DNA from: JAXDBM01 sp964460245
GTDB taxonomy: Bacteria > Desulfobacterota > Syntrophia > Syntrophales > Fen-1087
DNA length: 30,448 nt
NCBI GenBank assembly: GCA_964460245.1
Contig: CAYWTL010000022.1
Coordinates: forward strand, 1 to 30,448
Reading direction: 5' to 3'
In this document: piece after piece, positions 7,985 to 16,300 of the stretch
How positions within the stretch are numbered: the first letter of the stretch is position 1
Layout of the letters: every line of letters starts with the position of its first letter
The notes under the pieces: generated by a model
Database searches by the model: none
What the model was told of the DNA's origin: nothing
The model's input: only the letters and a program-made list of their open reading frames with translations
Position numbers and translations under genes: made by a program

Positions 7985-9287
7985 GGTGACCTCCTGGTTC
8001 GTTGGCGGAATCCCAGATCAGGCGGGGATCGAAGCTTTCCGCGGCAATCATGGTCAGCGCGACAACCGCCGCGAAAAAGAGCACGCCCGCTCCGGGCAGG
8101 ACCGACATGAGCGGCTGGATCTGAATGAGCGCGACGGTGAAGGTGACGACGAATACGTCGAGCATAGACCATCTTCCCACAAACGCGACCAGCCGGTAAA
8201 GCCGCAGCCGCTCAAACTGCTCTCGGGTGGAACGGCGCTGGACCGTGACCAGCAGATAAGCCACCGCGGCGATCTTGGCGAGCGGGATCACCACGCTCGC
8301 GATCAGCACGATCAGGGCCAGATGCCAGGATCCGGTCCTGTAGAGCAGCACGATGCCGCTCAGGATGGTGTCTTCTTCGGAATAAACCGGTGTGGTCGTC
8401 ACCATGACCGGCAGCGCGTTCGCCGGGATGTAGCAGATCAGCGCGGCAATGAGGAGCGCCCAGGTTCGCTCGATGGCGTTGTGCCTTCGAAAGGCGAGTT
8501 CCCGGCCGCAGCGCGGGCATTGGCGCGGCTCGCCAACACTGGCCGGCCTGACAAGCAGTCCGCAGGACTCGCACGAGACAAGCCCCAGCGAAATCCCCGT
8601 TCGCATGCCCGTGCCCGTGGATGCGCAAACCTTCGGGGCCGCCGGTTCCATGGCCGGATCGAGCGGCCTTTCGCCGTCGGCCCATTCGATGCGCTGCCAC
8701 ACCTCGTGCGGGTCGAAAGTGACCGTCATCCCCGCCGCCAGCGCCACGAAGGCGCCAACCGCAAACATGCCGGTTCCGGGAATCACCGTCGCGAGTTCCG
8801 CGACCTTGATCAGCGCCACCAGGATGCCGAGCATCATCACCTCGACCATAGCCCAGGAACGGTGCCACTCGGACCAGCGCAGCAGCCGGCCGACCCATCG
8901 GGGCGCCGGAATCCGCCGGGATGCCAGCAGGATGACGGACATGATCCCGATGTGGACGGCAGGCGCGACCACCGTGCAGAACGCGACGAGCAGGGCCGCG
9001 ATCTGCTGCCCCCGGCGCCACATCTCCAAGGCCCCGCCGAGGATCGTCGTGCTGGCCTGGCGCCCTGAAACGGAAAGCTCCATCAGCGGGGACACGTTGG
9101 CGACGATGATGGCAATGGCCGCGGCAAGGGTAAGGGCCAATGTGCGGTCCAGGGAATGGGGTCTGCTGAAGGCCATTTTGTGCCCGCATCGCAGGCATCG
9201 CGCTGACGCTCCGGGCGGAAGGGCAGGGATGCGCTGCAGAAGATCGCAGTCAAGGCAGGCAACGATGCATTCGGAAACGCGGCTCAT
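7977..9287 (-). CDS. pqiA: PqiA family inner-membrane protein with two zinc-ribbon/PqiA domains
   Basis: 436 residues with two tandem PqiA domains. Each begins with a pair of CxxC motifs: C-L-D-C and C-L-R-C near residues 13-35, and C-E-S-C and C-P-R-C before the second half; both probably bind zinc. Each domain then has four hydrophobic segments, for example LALTLAAAIAIIVANVSPLMEL and ALLIAALICYIPANALPVM, giving about eight membrane helices. It is the inner-membrane partner of PqiB. The start at 9287 has GAGGG eight bases upstream. It is the first gene of the overlapping set pqiA-pqiB-pqiC, with a sigma-70-like promoter candidate just upstream. Confidence 0.92.
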   Translation of the reverse strand: MSRVSECIVACLDCDLLQRIPALPPGASARCLRCGHKMAFSRPHSLDRTLALTLAAAIAIIVANVSPLMELSVSGRQASTTILGGALEMWRRGQQIAALLVAFCTVVAPAVHIGIMSVILLASRRIPAPRWVGRLLRWSEWHRSWAMVEVMMLGILVALIKVAELATVIPGTGMFAVGAFVALAAGMTVTFDPHEVWQRIEWADGERPLDPAMEPAAPKVCASTGTGMRTGISLGLVSCESCGLLVRPASVGEPRQCPRCGRELAFRRHNAIERTWALLIAALICYIPANALPVMVTTTPVYSEEDTILSGIVLLYRTGSWHLALIVLIASVVIPLAKIAAVAYLLVTVQRRSTREQFERLRLYRLVAFVGRWSMLDVFVVTFTVALIQIQPLMSVLPGAGVLFFAAVVALTMIAAESFDPRLIWDSANEPGGHHG

Positions 9288-9567
9288 TTGATTCCCTCAC
9301 CATTCTTTGGTAATATGCATTTGTTCTGGTGTAAAAGTCAACTCTCTTGACATGTCACCTGAATGTCCTCTCCCTTCGGTAACATTTTTCAATGATGCAA
9401 TTGGGGTTATGTGGGAATGGGAAGCGGGATTGACATTTCCACCGAATACGGGCAATATCAAGACGTAGGATAATTGCCGGTCACAGAAACCTCTGTGGCG
9501 CCATGGCGAGGCGGTCAAGAATCGGCGGGAGTCTCGATGACAGTTCAAGGGGAGGGAGCAGAACGGC
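9288..9567. other. Divergent intergenic region between pqiA and the cupin locus
   Basis: Besides the pqiA promoter candidate it holds a plus-strand TTGACA (9430-9435) with a weak -10 (CAATAT, 9453-9458) 17 bases on, which could serve the cupin locus, and a small hairpin CACAGA-aacc-TCTGTG (9482-9497). The open frame on the minus strand here (9578-9297) has no ribosome-binding site or recognisable pattern and is not called. Confidence 0.35.
9312..9357 (-). promoter_or_regulatory. Candidate pqiABC promoter with a palindrome at its upstream edge
   Basis: On the minus strand, TTGACT (9341-9336) and CATATT (9317-9312) are 18 bases apart, a reasonable sigma-70-type promoter ending about 25 bases before the pqiA ATG. 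Directly upstream is the 10-bp palindrome TGACATGTCA (9348-9357), a possible operator. This is sequence matching by eye only. Confidence 0.4.
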
Positions 9568-9738
9568 GTGGCGATCAAGATCTACAACGAATCATCGGTG
9601 AATATCGATGAGCTGTACGTGTCCGAATTTCTGCCCGATAAATCCGAACCGTCGTGGAATGCTGCGGAGAAAGATTCAAGCGGAATAATCAGCAATTTGC
9701 TGACTGAGGAGGGGCAATGCAACCGATATCCAACATGA
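9568..9738 (+). CDS. Possible small protein overlapping the cupin gene
   Basis: 56 codons from GTG 9568, with GGAG eight bases upstream (inside AAGGGGAGGGAG). The translation is hydrophilic and protein-like (begins VAIKIYNESSVNIDELYVSE) with codon choice resembling that of the neighbours. It stops at 9738, overlapping the cupin start by 22 bases in another frame, so the cupin could be translated by coupling. I recognise no family. It may instead be the eroded 3' end of a longer gene. Confidence 0.35.
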   Translation: MAIKIYNESSVNIDELYVSEFLPDKSEPSWNAAEKDSSGIISNLLTEEGQCNRYPT

Positions 9739-10025
9739 AGACGCTTGTAGACTATCAGGCCGGTTCCATCGTCAGCAGGGAAGTCATCAAGAAACCGACC
9801 GGAACGGTAACCCTGTTTGCCTTTGATCGGGATCAGGGGCTGAGCGAGCATACGGCGCCCTTTGATGCGCTGGTTTGCGTTTTGGACGGCGAAGCCGAGA
9901 TCACCATCTCGGGCAATCCCCATCACCTCAAGGAAGGGGACATGATCACCATGCCCGCCGGTAAGCCGCATGCCCTGAAGGCCCTGAAGCGGTTCAAGAT
10001 GATGCTGATCATGATTCGGTCATAG
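9717..10025 (+). CDS. Small single-domain cupin protein
   Basis: 102 residues, one cupin barrel. The pattern GLSEHTAPFDALVCVLDGEAEITISG followed by HHLKEGDMITMPAGKPHALKAL is the two-motif cupin core; H43 and E44 of the first motif and H-A-L of the second are metal-ligand candidates. GAGGAGG lies just before the ATG, which fixes the start. It is convergent with dinB and overlaps its 3' end by six bases. Proteins of this size are often small-molecule binding or redox-linked enzymes of unknown substrate; no specific function is claimed. Confidence 0.88.
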   Translation: MQPISNMKTLVDYQAGSIVSREVIKKPTGTVTLFAFDRDQGLSEHTAPFDALVCVLDGEAEITISGNPHHLKEGDMITMPAGKPHALKALKRFKMMLIMIRS

Positions 10026-11075
10026 CAATACCGACAAAGCCTGTGCCTTCTTTTCAAGATTGCCCAACCGGATGCCGACAAGCCTGATTTTTCTGCCCGA
10101 AAGGTCCACCCGCTTCAGGCAGGAAAAGGCCATCCTTCTGATTTCGTCCTCCCTGCAGAGGGCTTCCGGGGCGGAGCAGGCCCGGGTCACCGTCCGGAAA
10201 TTATCGTAGCGGATCTTGAGTGAAACGGTCCTGCCGCAATAACCCTTTTTTGTCAGGTCTGAAACGACATCCCGGGTGAGTTCGGCGATCGTCCTGGCGA
10301 TTGTCTGCCAGTCCCTCACATCGGCCTGAAAGGTCGTCTCCCGGCTGAACGACTTCGGCTCCCAGTGGGTAATCAGGGGACTCGCGTCAATGCCCCTGGC
10401 CGCCTCGTGGAGGTAATGCCCGTAGGAAAAGCCGAAGTGTCGCACGAGGACCTCGACGGGCAATGCGGCCAACTGGCCGATGGTCCCGATGTGCATGGCC
10501 TTCAGGTGCTCTTCCGTCTTCGGCCCGATCCCGTAAAGTTTTCGAATCGGCATAGGCCACAATTTATCCTCGATGTCACCCTCGGTGAGAACGGTCAGCC
10601 CGTTGGGCTTCTGCATGTCGGAGGCGATCTTGGCCAGGAGCTTGTTGGGGGCGATGCCGATGGAGCAGGTCAGGCCCGTCTTTTCGTAAATCCCGCCCCT
10701 GATCTTCGCAACGATTGCCTCGCTGCTGTCCGGTTCGTCCGAGATGTCCAGATACGCCTCGTCGATGCCGGCATTCTCCATGATGGACGTAATGTCCAGG
10801 AGGACCGATTTGAACCGGCGGGACGCGGCTTCGTAAGCCTCGTAATCCACAGGGAGGAAGACAGCCTTCGGGCAAAGCTTGTATGCCGTTCTCAGTGGCA
10901 TGGCGGAATGAATGCCGTACTTTCTCGCTTCGTAATTTGCGGTGGAGACCACGCCCCTTCTGGTGGGGTCGCCCGTGCCGCCGATGACGACCGGCTTCCC
11001 TTTCAGGCCGGGGTCCCGCTTCTCCTCGACTGCGGCGAAGAAGGCATCCATGTCGATGTGAAGGATTCTTCTCAT
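10020..11075 (-). CDS. dinB: DNA polymerase IV (Y-family translesion polymerase)
   Basis: 351 residues, the usual DinB length. Catalytic acidic residues are present: D8 in HIDMDAFFAAVEE, and D105-E106 in NAGIDEAYLD. F13 is the expected steric gate. The thumb has the helix-hairpin-helix KLYGIGPKTEEHLKAMHIGTIGQLAAL, and the little-finger domain follows (SFSRETTFQADVRDW, GRTVSLKIRY). No C-terminal beta-clamp motif is obvious beyond ALSVLL at the very end, which could serve. There is no clear ribosome-binding site before the ATG, so translation may be coupled to the small ORF ending 27 bases upstream. The promoter at 11344-11372 carries a palindrome that resembles a GAAC-N4-GTTC SOS box. Confidence 0.95.
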   Translation of the reverse strand: MRRILHIDMDAFFAAVEEKRDPGLKGKPVVIGGTGDPTRRGVVSTANYEARKYGIHSAMPLRTAYKLCPKAVFLPVDYEAYEAASRRFKSVLLDITSIMENAGIDEAYLDISDEPDSSEAIVAKIRGGIYEKTGLTCSIGIAPNKLLAKIASDMQKPNGLTVLTEGDIEDKLWPMPIRKLYGIGPKTEEHLKAMHIGTIGQLAALPVEVLVRHFGFSYGHYLHEAARGIDASPLITHWEPKSFSRETTFQADVRDWQTIARTIAELTRDVVSDLTKKGYCGRTVSLKIRYDNFRTVTRACSAPEALCREDEIRRMAFSCLKRVDLSGRKIRLVGIRLGNLEKKAQALSVLL

Positions 11076-11102
11076 GCAGGACGGAGTGGAGACAAACGGG
11101 TG

Positions 11103-11327
11103 CTATTTCAACAGGGCGGCGCCGATGATCCGTGACAGGACAAGTCCGGACAGGACGGCGGCAATCATACAGAATCTGTCGAACCACGGTTCCAGCCGGA
11201 CGATCCGCACATCCCAGTCCGACCTTTCAATGTACCGCCTGAAGCGCCGGAGAAGTCTCGCAGGTCTCGCAGGCCGGATCGAAAAGGCTTCCCCGCACAT
11301 GCTGTTTCTTGCGGCCATGTAAATCAT
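11103..11327 (-). CDS. Possible small membrane protein upstream of dinB
   Basis: 74 codons if it starts at ATG 11327, the first ATG past the predicted promoter; ATG 11318 and 11300 are alternatives and none has a good ribosome-binding site. An Arg-rich amphipathic part (RPARPARLLRRFRRYIERSD) is followed by one hydrophobic helix near the C-terminus (FCMIAAVLSGLVLSRIIGAAL). It would be a single-pass inner-membrane protein in an operon with dinB. No family is recognised; it could also be non-coding leader. Confidence 0.35.
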   Translation of the reverse strand: MIYMAARNSMCGEAFSIRPARPARLLRRFRRYIERSDWDVRIVRLEPWFDRFCMIAAVLSGLVLSRIIGAALLK

Positions 11328-11343
11328 GGGTTTCACGGTAACG

Positions 11344-11372
11344 ACCGTATAGAACGATCGTTCTATTGTCAA
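11344..11372 (-). promoter_or_regulatory. Promoter with an 18-bp palindromic operator, in front of the dinB unit
   Basis: On the minus strand a perfect -35 TTGACA (11372-11367) is followed 17 bases later by TACGGT (11349-11344). The spacer is filled by the perfect 18-bp palindrome ATAGAACGATCGTTCTAT (11349-11366). A repressor bound there would block RNA polymerase. The core GAAC-N4-GTTC is the form of the SOS box bound by LexA in Gram-positive bacteria; a TetR-family operator is the main alternative. Confidence 0.6.
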
Positions 11373-11426
11373 GAAGTATTTTTGGATTGAGCCGTGAGCG
11401 TGTTCGGCAAGCTGCGTCATCAACTT

Positions 11427-13280
11427 TTACTGAGGAATGGTAACGCGGATCTCTTCCGAAGGCTCTCCCTCGATGTTGGCCCGATTGACGGCGATGATGC
11501 GGAAGGCGTGAATTATCCCCGGTTCCAGCTCCTCGATCACGCAGCCGGTATTCTTCGTTTCGCCAATGCGATCCCAGACAGAAGACCCCTTTTGCTCAAT
11601 TGCGTATTTTGCGATATCCTCTTCCCCGTTCGACTGCCAGGTCAGCCTGATTTTGTTCCGCTCCACGGAGGCCCGTATTCCGGTGGGTCTTGAGGGGGGC
11701 GTTCCAGTGGGGGACAGAGCGGTCGAGGAATGCTGCCTTTCCTTTCCATCGCTGTACACGGCCATCACCCGGTAGTGGTATTTCGTTCCCTCTTCGATGT
11801 TCCTGTCCGAAAACTGCTGAACATGGGCGGGCACGTCGGCGATCTTTTCGCCCGACGGCGAGTGCTCGCTGCTTCGGTATATTTCGTATCCGGCGATGTT
11901 TCCCTTATCGTGCGGTTCCCACTGCAGCGAGATCTGCCCGGCCTCTCCCAAGGCGCGAAGCCCCTTGACCGGCTCCGGTTCCGGCCTGGAAACTGCGACA
12001 ACCGATGATGGATCAGGTCTGCGCGCCTCCCTGCCTTCAGCCTCCGTCGCCTGATCCCGCAAATCCGACGCCCGGGTGGTGGCGCGAACGGATGTCGAGG
12101 GCGGGGACTCCTTGCCCGCCGCGTTGAAGCTCACGATGCGGTAATCGTAGGTTGCCCCGTCGTCGAGGTTTTCGTCGCTGTGGGTTCGATGCGTCCCGCC
12201 CTGCAGGGTTTTGATCTTCTGCCATCCCCCCTGTCCGGATTTCCGCAGAATGGCGTATCCCTGCGTATTGGTGTCGGTCGCCGGCCTCCAGGTCAGCACG
12301 ACCCTGCGGGTCAGACCGCCTTGCGCCGCCAGGCCGGTCACGGGACGGGCAGGGCCGATCGCGCTGATCTTCAGGGGCTCGGTGGGGAAACCGGTCCGGT
12401 TCGTTTTCGTGACCGTGTAGATCCGGTAATAGTAGGTTCCTCCGTCGAGCAGATTCCTGTCTTCGAATTGAATGCGGCCGGCGTCCGTGACCTCCAGATC
12501 GGCCACTTCGCGGTAGGGCCCCTTTTCGTCACGGCTCCTGAGGATTTTGTAGCTCTTGACGGTTTCAAGGGAAGGCGACTGGATCTCGATCACCGCCCCC
12601 CGAACCTTGCCCCGGGAATTCAGCACAACGGGAGCGGGCACATTCGTCATCCGCGTGTCCCCCACGCGGATCATTTCCTGGAGAAGCTGGGAGACCACAT
12701 TGCGGACCATTCGGTTGGCAAAGGCGGAGACGCTGATCGGCCGGTCCGAAATCGCCGTGTCGGAAACGCTCCAGACAATGGATCCGTCATTGACGTCGAT
12801 CATCCGCACGTTCAGCCCGATCGCCGCCAGCTCCGACGTGCCCGAGGCTTTCGATCCGTACTCGGGAACCGTGCCCACGATCACTCCCTGCACATTCAGG
12901 ATCTTCCCGATTTTGATCGCCGCCGCGCTTTCCGTCACCCCCTTCAGCCCGAGGGCCTGTTCCCCCAGGACCTGCTCCATCTGATTCCGTTCCACCATCT
13001 CGTATTTGTGGGTGTATAGGAGTTCCGTGGCGAACAGGTCGGACATGCTGGCTCCCGCCAGTTCCACCGGCGCCTGAAAGGGCATCACCGCCACCGTGCG
13101 GTAAAACCGCTTGCCGGCATTGGGATTCACGTAAATCCGGGCTTTCACGGCGCGCTCGTCGCTGCCCGACGTGAGCAGCTCTTCCTGCGCCACCTCGGGG
13201 GCGGATGCGCATGAAAAAAAGCACATCAGCGCGAACAGAATGATCATTCCGTGGAGAATCGGGTAATGGGGTCGTTCCAT
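11427..13280 (-). CDS. Lipoprotein with CsgG-like N-terminal domain and four FN3-like domains
   Basis: 617 residues. Lipoprotein signal ending FFSC (Cys24). Residues about 45-210 resemble the CsgG/LpoB/FlgO-type periplasmic domain: RTVAVMPFQAP, SDLFATELLYTHKYEMVERNQMEQVLGEQ, IGKILNVQGVIVGTVPEYG and GLNVRMIDVNDGSIVWSVSDTA. The rest is four fibronectin-III-like repeats (about 215-310, 315-405, 435-530, 530-617) with the recurring pattern YEIYRS...G...YHYRVMAV and [VI]xLTWxP. A linker rich in Arg, Glu and Pro separates the second and third. Family knowledge: CsgG-like domains assemble at the outer membrane in export or envelope stabilisation. It is 94 bp downstream of the secreted repeat protein gene in the same direction, suggesting that the two work together. 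The start has AAGG about 11 bases upstream. Confidence 0.82.
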   Translation of the reverse strand: MERPHYPILHGMIILFALMCFFSCASAPEVAQEELLTSGSDERAVKARIYVNPNAGKRFYRTVAVMPFQAPVELAGASMSDLFATELLYTHKYEMVERNQMEQVLGEQALGLKGVTESAAAIKIGKILNVQGVIVGTVPEYGSKASGTSELAAIGLNVRMIDVNDGSIVWSVSDTAISDRPISVSAFANRMVRNVVSQLLQEMIRVGDTRMTNVPAPVVLNSRGKVRGAVIEIQSPSLETVKSYKILRSRDEKGPYREVADLEVTDAGRIQFEDRNLLDGGTYYYRIYTVTKTNRTGFPTEPLKISAIGPARPVTGLAAQGGLTRRVVLTWRPATDTNTQGYAILRKSGQGGWQKIKTLQGGTHRTHSDENLDDGATYDYRIVSFNAAGKESPPSTSVRATTRASDLRDQATEAEGREARRPDPSSVVAVSRPEPEPVKGLRALGEAGQISLQWEPHDKGNIAGYEIYRSSEHSPSGEKIADVPAHVQQFSDRNIEEGTKYHYRVMAVYSDGKERQHSSTALSPTGTPPSRPTGIRASVERNKIRLTWQSNGEEDIAKYAIEQKGSSVWDRIGETKNTGCVIEELEPGIIHAFRIIAVNRANIEGEPSEEIRVTIPQ

Positions 13281-13374
13281 ATCAGAAACCTTTTTCGTGG
13301 TTTACGCCATAATTTTGACTCGGCCGGACGCCGTCATCTCTGTAGCCGCGCCGGTGTATTCACGTTCGTCCATA

Positions 13375-16300
13375 TCACTCTGGCTGTTCTCCTGCAACGC
13401 GAGGATCGAAACCACCGCCTGTGCCTGACTGACCGCCGCCCGGGCGTGTTGCTCCGCCCATTCTTCCTAAACCCTGCGCCGCGGAACCGCCATCTCGAAC
13501 CGGCTGCTCGATGTTTCCCCGCTCATCGCCAACCGGGATCGGCCCGCTGTGCCCGCCCTGATCGGCTTCCGGGTTGGGGGTTATGTAGGGATCCGTCTTG
13601 GACTTCATGATCTCCATGGTATTCACATCCGAAACTTTCAGGCCGGTGCGCCGCTGGCCTCCGCCCTCCCCACCACGCCCGCCATCCACGGGTTTGAGCT
13701 TCTGAGACTCTTCCACCGCCTTCGCCCTCTCCTCGGCGGTCATGCTCCGGCGATAGAGGCTGTCGTCATCCGGATTATACATACCGGATTGTCCTTCTTC
13801 TTCACCGGTACCCTGCGTTCCTCCGGTCGAGGTCGTCGATCCGCTGCTGCTCGTGTCGGAACCAGTGCTGCCGCTGCCCGATGTCTGACCGGTGGACGTC
13901 CCAGACCCGCTGTCTGACCCTTGGTCCCATGATATGTAGTCTTGGCCTTGATCAGTACCGCCAGTAACGTCTCCTTCGGGGGGCTTGCCAGACGTTGTAA
14001 GAACCTGGCCGTTCTGTGTTGTTCCGGTGTAGGTACCATCACCGTTCGGGGTAAAGTGAATGGTTACGGTCCCCTGGTCATCTGTTGCCGTCAGGTCGAA
14101 CCCGCGATCATTTGTATAAGTCACATAGCCTCCCGTTGAGGGGCCGGATGCGTTGTTACTGCTGCTACCCGCAGCGCCAGTCCCTACGGTATTGCCCGTC
14201 CCACCGCCAGAACCGGAGCCTGTCCCGCCGGATCCAGAGCCTGACCCGCTGATGCCGGTCCCCGGCGTGGTAGAAGTTCCGCTGCTACTTTGCCCTTGCC
14301 CGCCGCCGGACTGGCCGGGGGCGCCAATGCCAGTCCCTGTAGCCAGGGGGTCCAGCAGTCCGGCCGCCCGGCCACTCCCGAGTGCACCGCCCTGTCCTCC
14401 GGATCCACCGCTTCCGACACCCGGTACGCCGGGTATGCCGGTTCCGCCACTGCCTCCACCCGGTGCGCCAGGTGTGCCGGTCCCGCCGCTGCCGCCACCC
14501 GCAGCAGCGCCAATCCCGAACCCTGTGCGCATCACATCCACCAGATTTCCCGGCTGGCCACTTCCACTCCCTGGCACACCACCGGGGCCGTCACCCGGGC
14601 CGTCGGGCAAACCGTCACCCGGTAATCCGCCTCGGTCAATTCCAGGCTTGGCGCCGGGAAACCACTTTTTCAGCAGCTCGTCGAGAGTAATCCCACCGCT
14701 ACGCTGCCGACCCCAGTCTTTTATAAAATCAGGCAATTCCTGGAGAGGAACTCCTAGACGTTCCCCCTCGGCGATCCCCTTCAGCAGATCCTCCGGACTC
14801 GCTATAACCGTACAATCCGGAAGTTCGTACGTTTTGCAAATTATTTCCTTGGTCGCTGCTTTGCTTCCCTTTTCCTGTCGTAAACGCCACGCCTCAGGTT
14901 TATTGTCACCAGTCAACATCTGTACGTCACGTGCGAAATCTATGGCATCCTTTATGGAACCCACGGGCACGTCGTCTGGAATGCCGAAGGTATCGCGCAC
15001 CTGCTTGCCGACCACTTCATCCGAACCTTTTTCCTTTTGTTCGCGCCACGTCTCACGTGTCAGTTTTCCACCCAGCGCCTCAAACTGCTTTGCAAAGCCG
15101 AGGGCTTCGGCGGTCGACTTGATCGGGACGTCCTCGGGGATATTGAATCTCTCTCGAACTTCCTTTTCCCGATCGGCCGCCGTTTCTCCCTGTTGACCCG
15201 TCCCCGCTGTATCTGACAACTGTCCCTGCCCAGAGGATTCCTCTTTCGTTCTTGCTCCAACAACGCCGGGGGCGGCACTGGCCGCTGCTGCGGCCTCCAG
15301 GGCCATGGCCGCAGCCGTTTTGCCGGCTTTATCGCCTGCGACTTTGGCGCCTGGCACGGTCACGCCCTTGCCCTCGCTTTGTGCCGATGTGGCGCCACCA
15401 TCTGCGGCTTCCTTTTTTCCACCTGCCGCCTTTGATCTCTCATCCTTCGATAGGGCACCGCCCGCCGCCGTATCTTCCTTGCCGTACTTTTCCCGCAGTC
15501 GTTGGAGACGTTCAGCATTGTCAACAACAGGGGACGGTGTACTGCCCGAAAGCGACGCTCCCGCATCGGTACCTGGGGTTGCCTCTTTTCCGCCTGCTGA
15601 AGAAGGCATCAAAAATGAACTGGTTGTCTTGACGCCTTGTTCCTGTCCACCAGCACCTGTTCCAGCGGACACCGGAAACAGCGGAACGCTGCCGCTGCGC
15701 GGCACAGTCGTCGCCGGACCCGGCTGCCCTGCGGGGGCGCCACTGCCCAACGGCCCGCTTCGTGGCGGATCATACATCGGTGTCACATAACTGCCGGAGG
15801 GCGTCTGGATGCCTTGTCCCTCCACGGCGGTACCCACACCGACCGTTTTCGACGGCAGGCTCAACGACGGAGGCGTGTAGGCTGGCGCCACGTAGGTCCC
15901 CGCCGATTTGACGCCTGGCCCCTGCCCGCTGACCCCTATGCCGCCTGTTGCCGGTGGTGGAGTGAAGGACGGTGCCACATAACCGCTTCGCGGCGTAATC
16001 GATATCGCTTCCGACTGCTGCACCGAAGGCTTGCTGCTGACCTGCTGGGTACTTGCTGCTGGTGGTGTGTAGGAGGGTTTCACGGGAAGCGTGGCGGTCT
16101 TCCTGATACCGGTCGATGGTGTCGAGGTAACACCTGTTGCGGTTGCCGAAGCCGGCTTCTTCGTGACGCTCTTGACTGCCGGAGGCGTGTAAGCGGATGT
16201 GGCAGGAAGCGCAGTGGTCTTCCTGATGCTGGTCGAGGGTTTCGTGGTTGCACTTGTCGCGGCTGCCGAAGCCGGCTTTTTCTTGATGACCTTGGCTGCC

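Noticed and set aside
9297..9578. 93-codon minus-strand frame upstream of pqiA
   Set aside because: No ribosome-binding site; it overlaps the probable pqiA promoter and the divergent leader; composition is not protein-like.
14153..15196. Long Pro-rich open frame on the plus strand
   Set aside because: It is the antisense of the Gly/Ser-rich part of the secreted repeat protein; its composition (runs of P, S, L) is what that antisense must give, and there is no ribosome-binding site.
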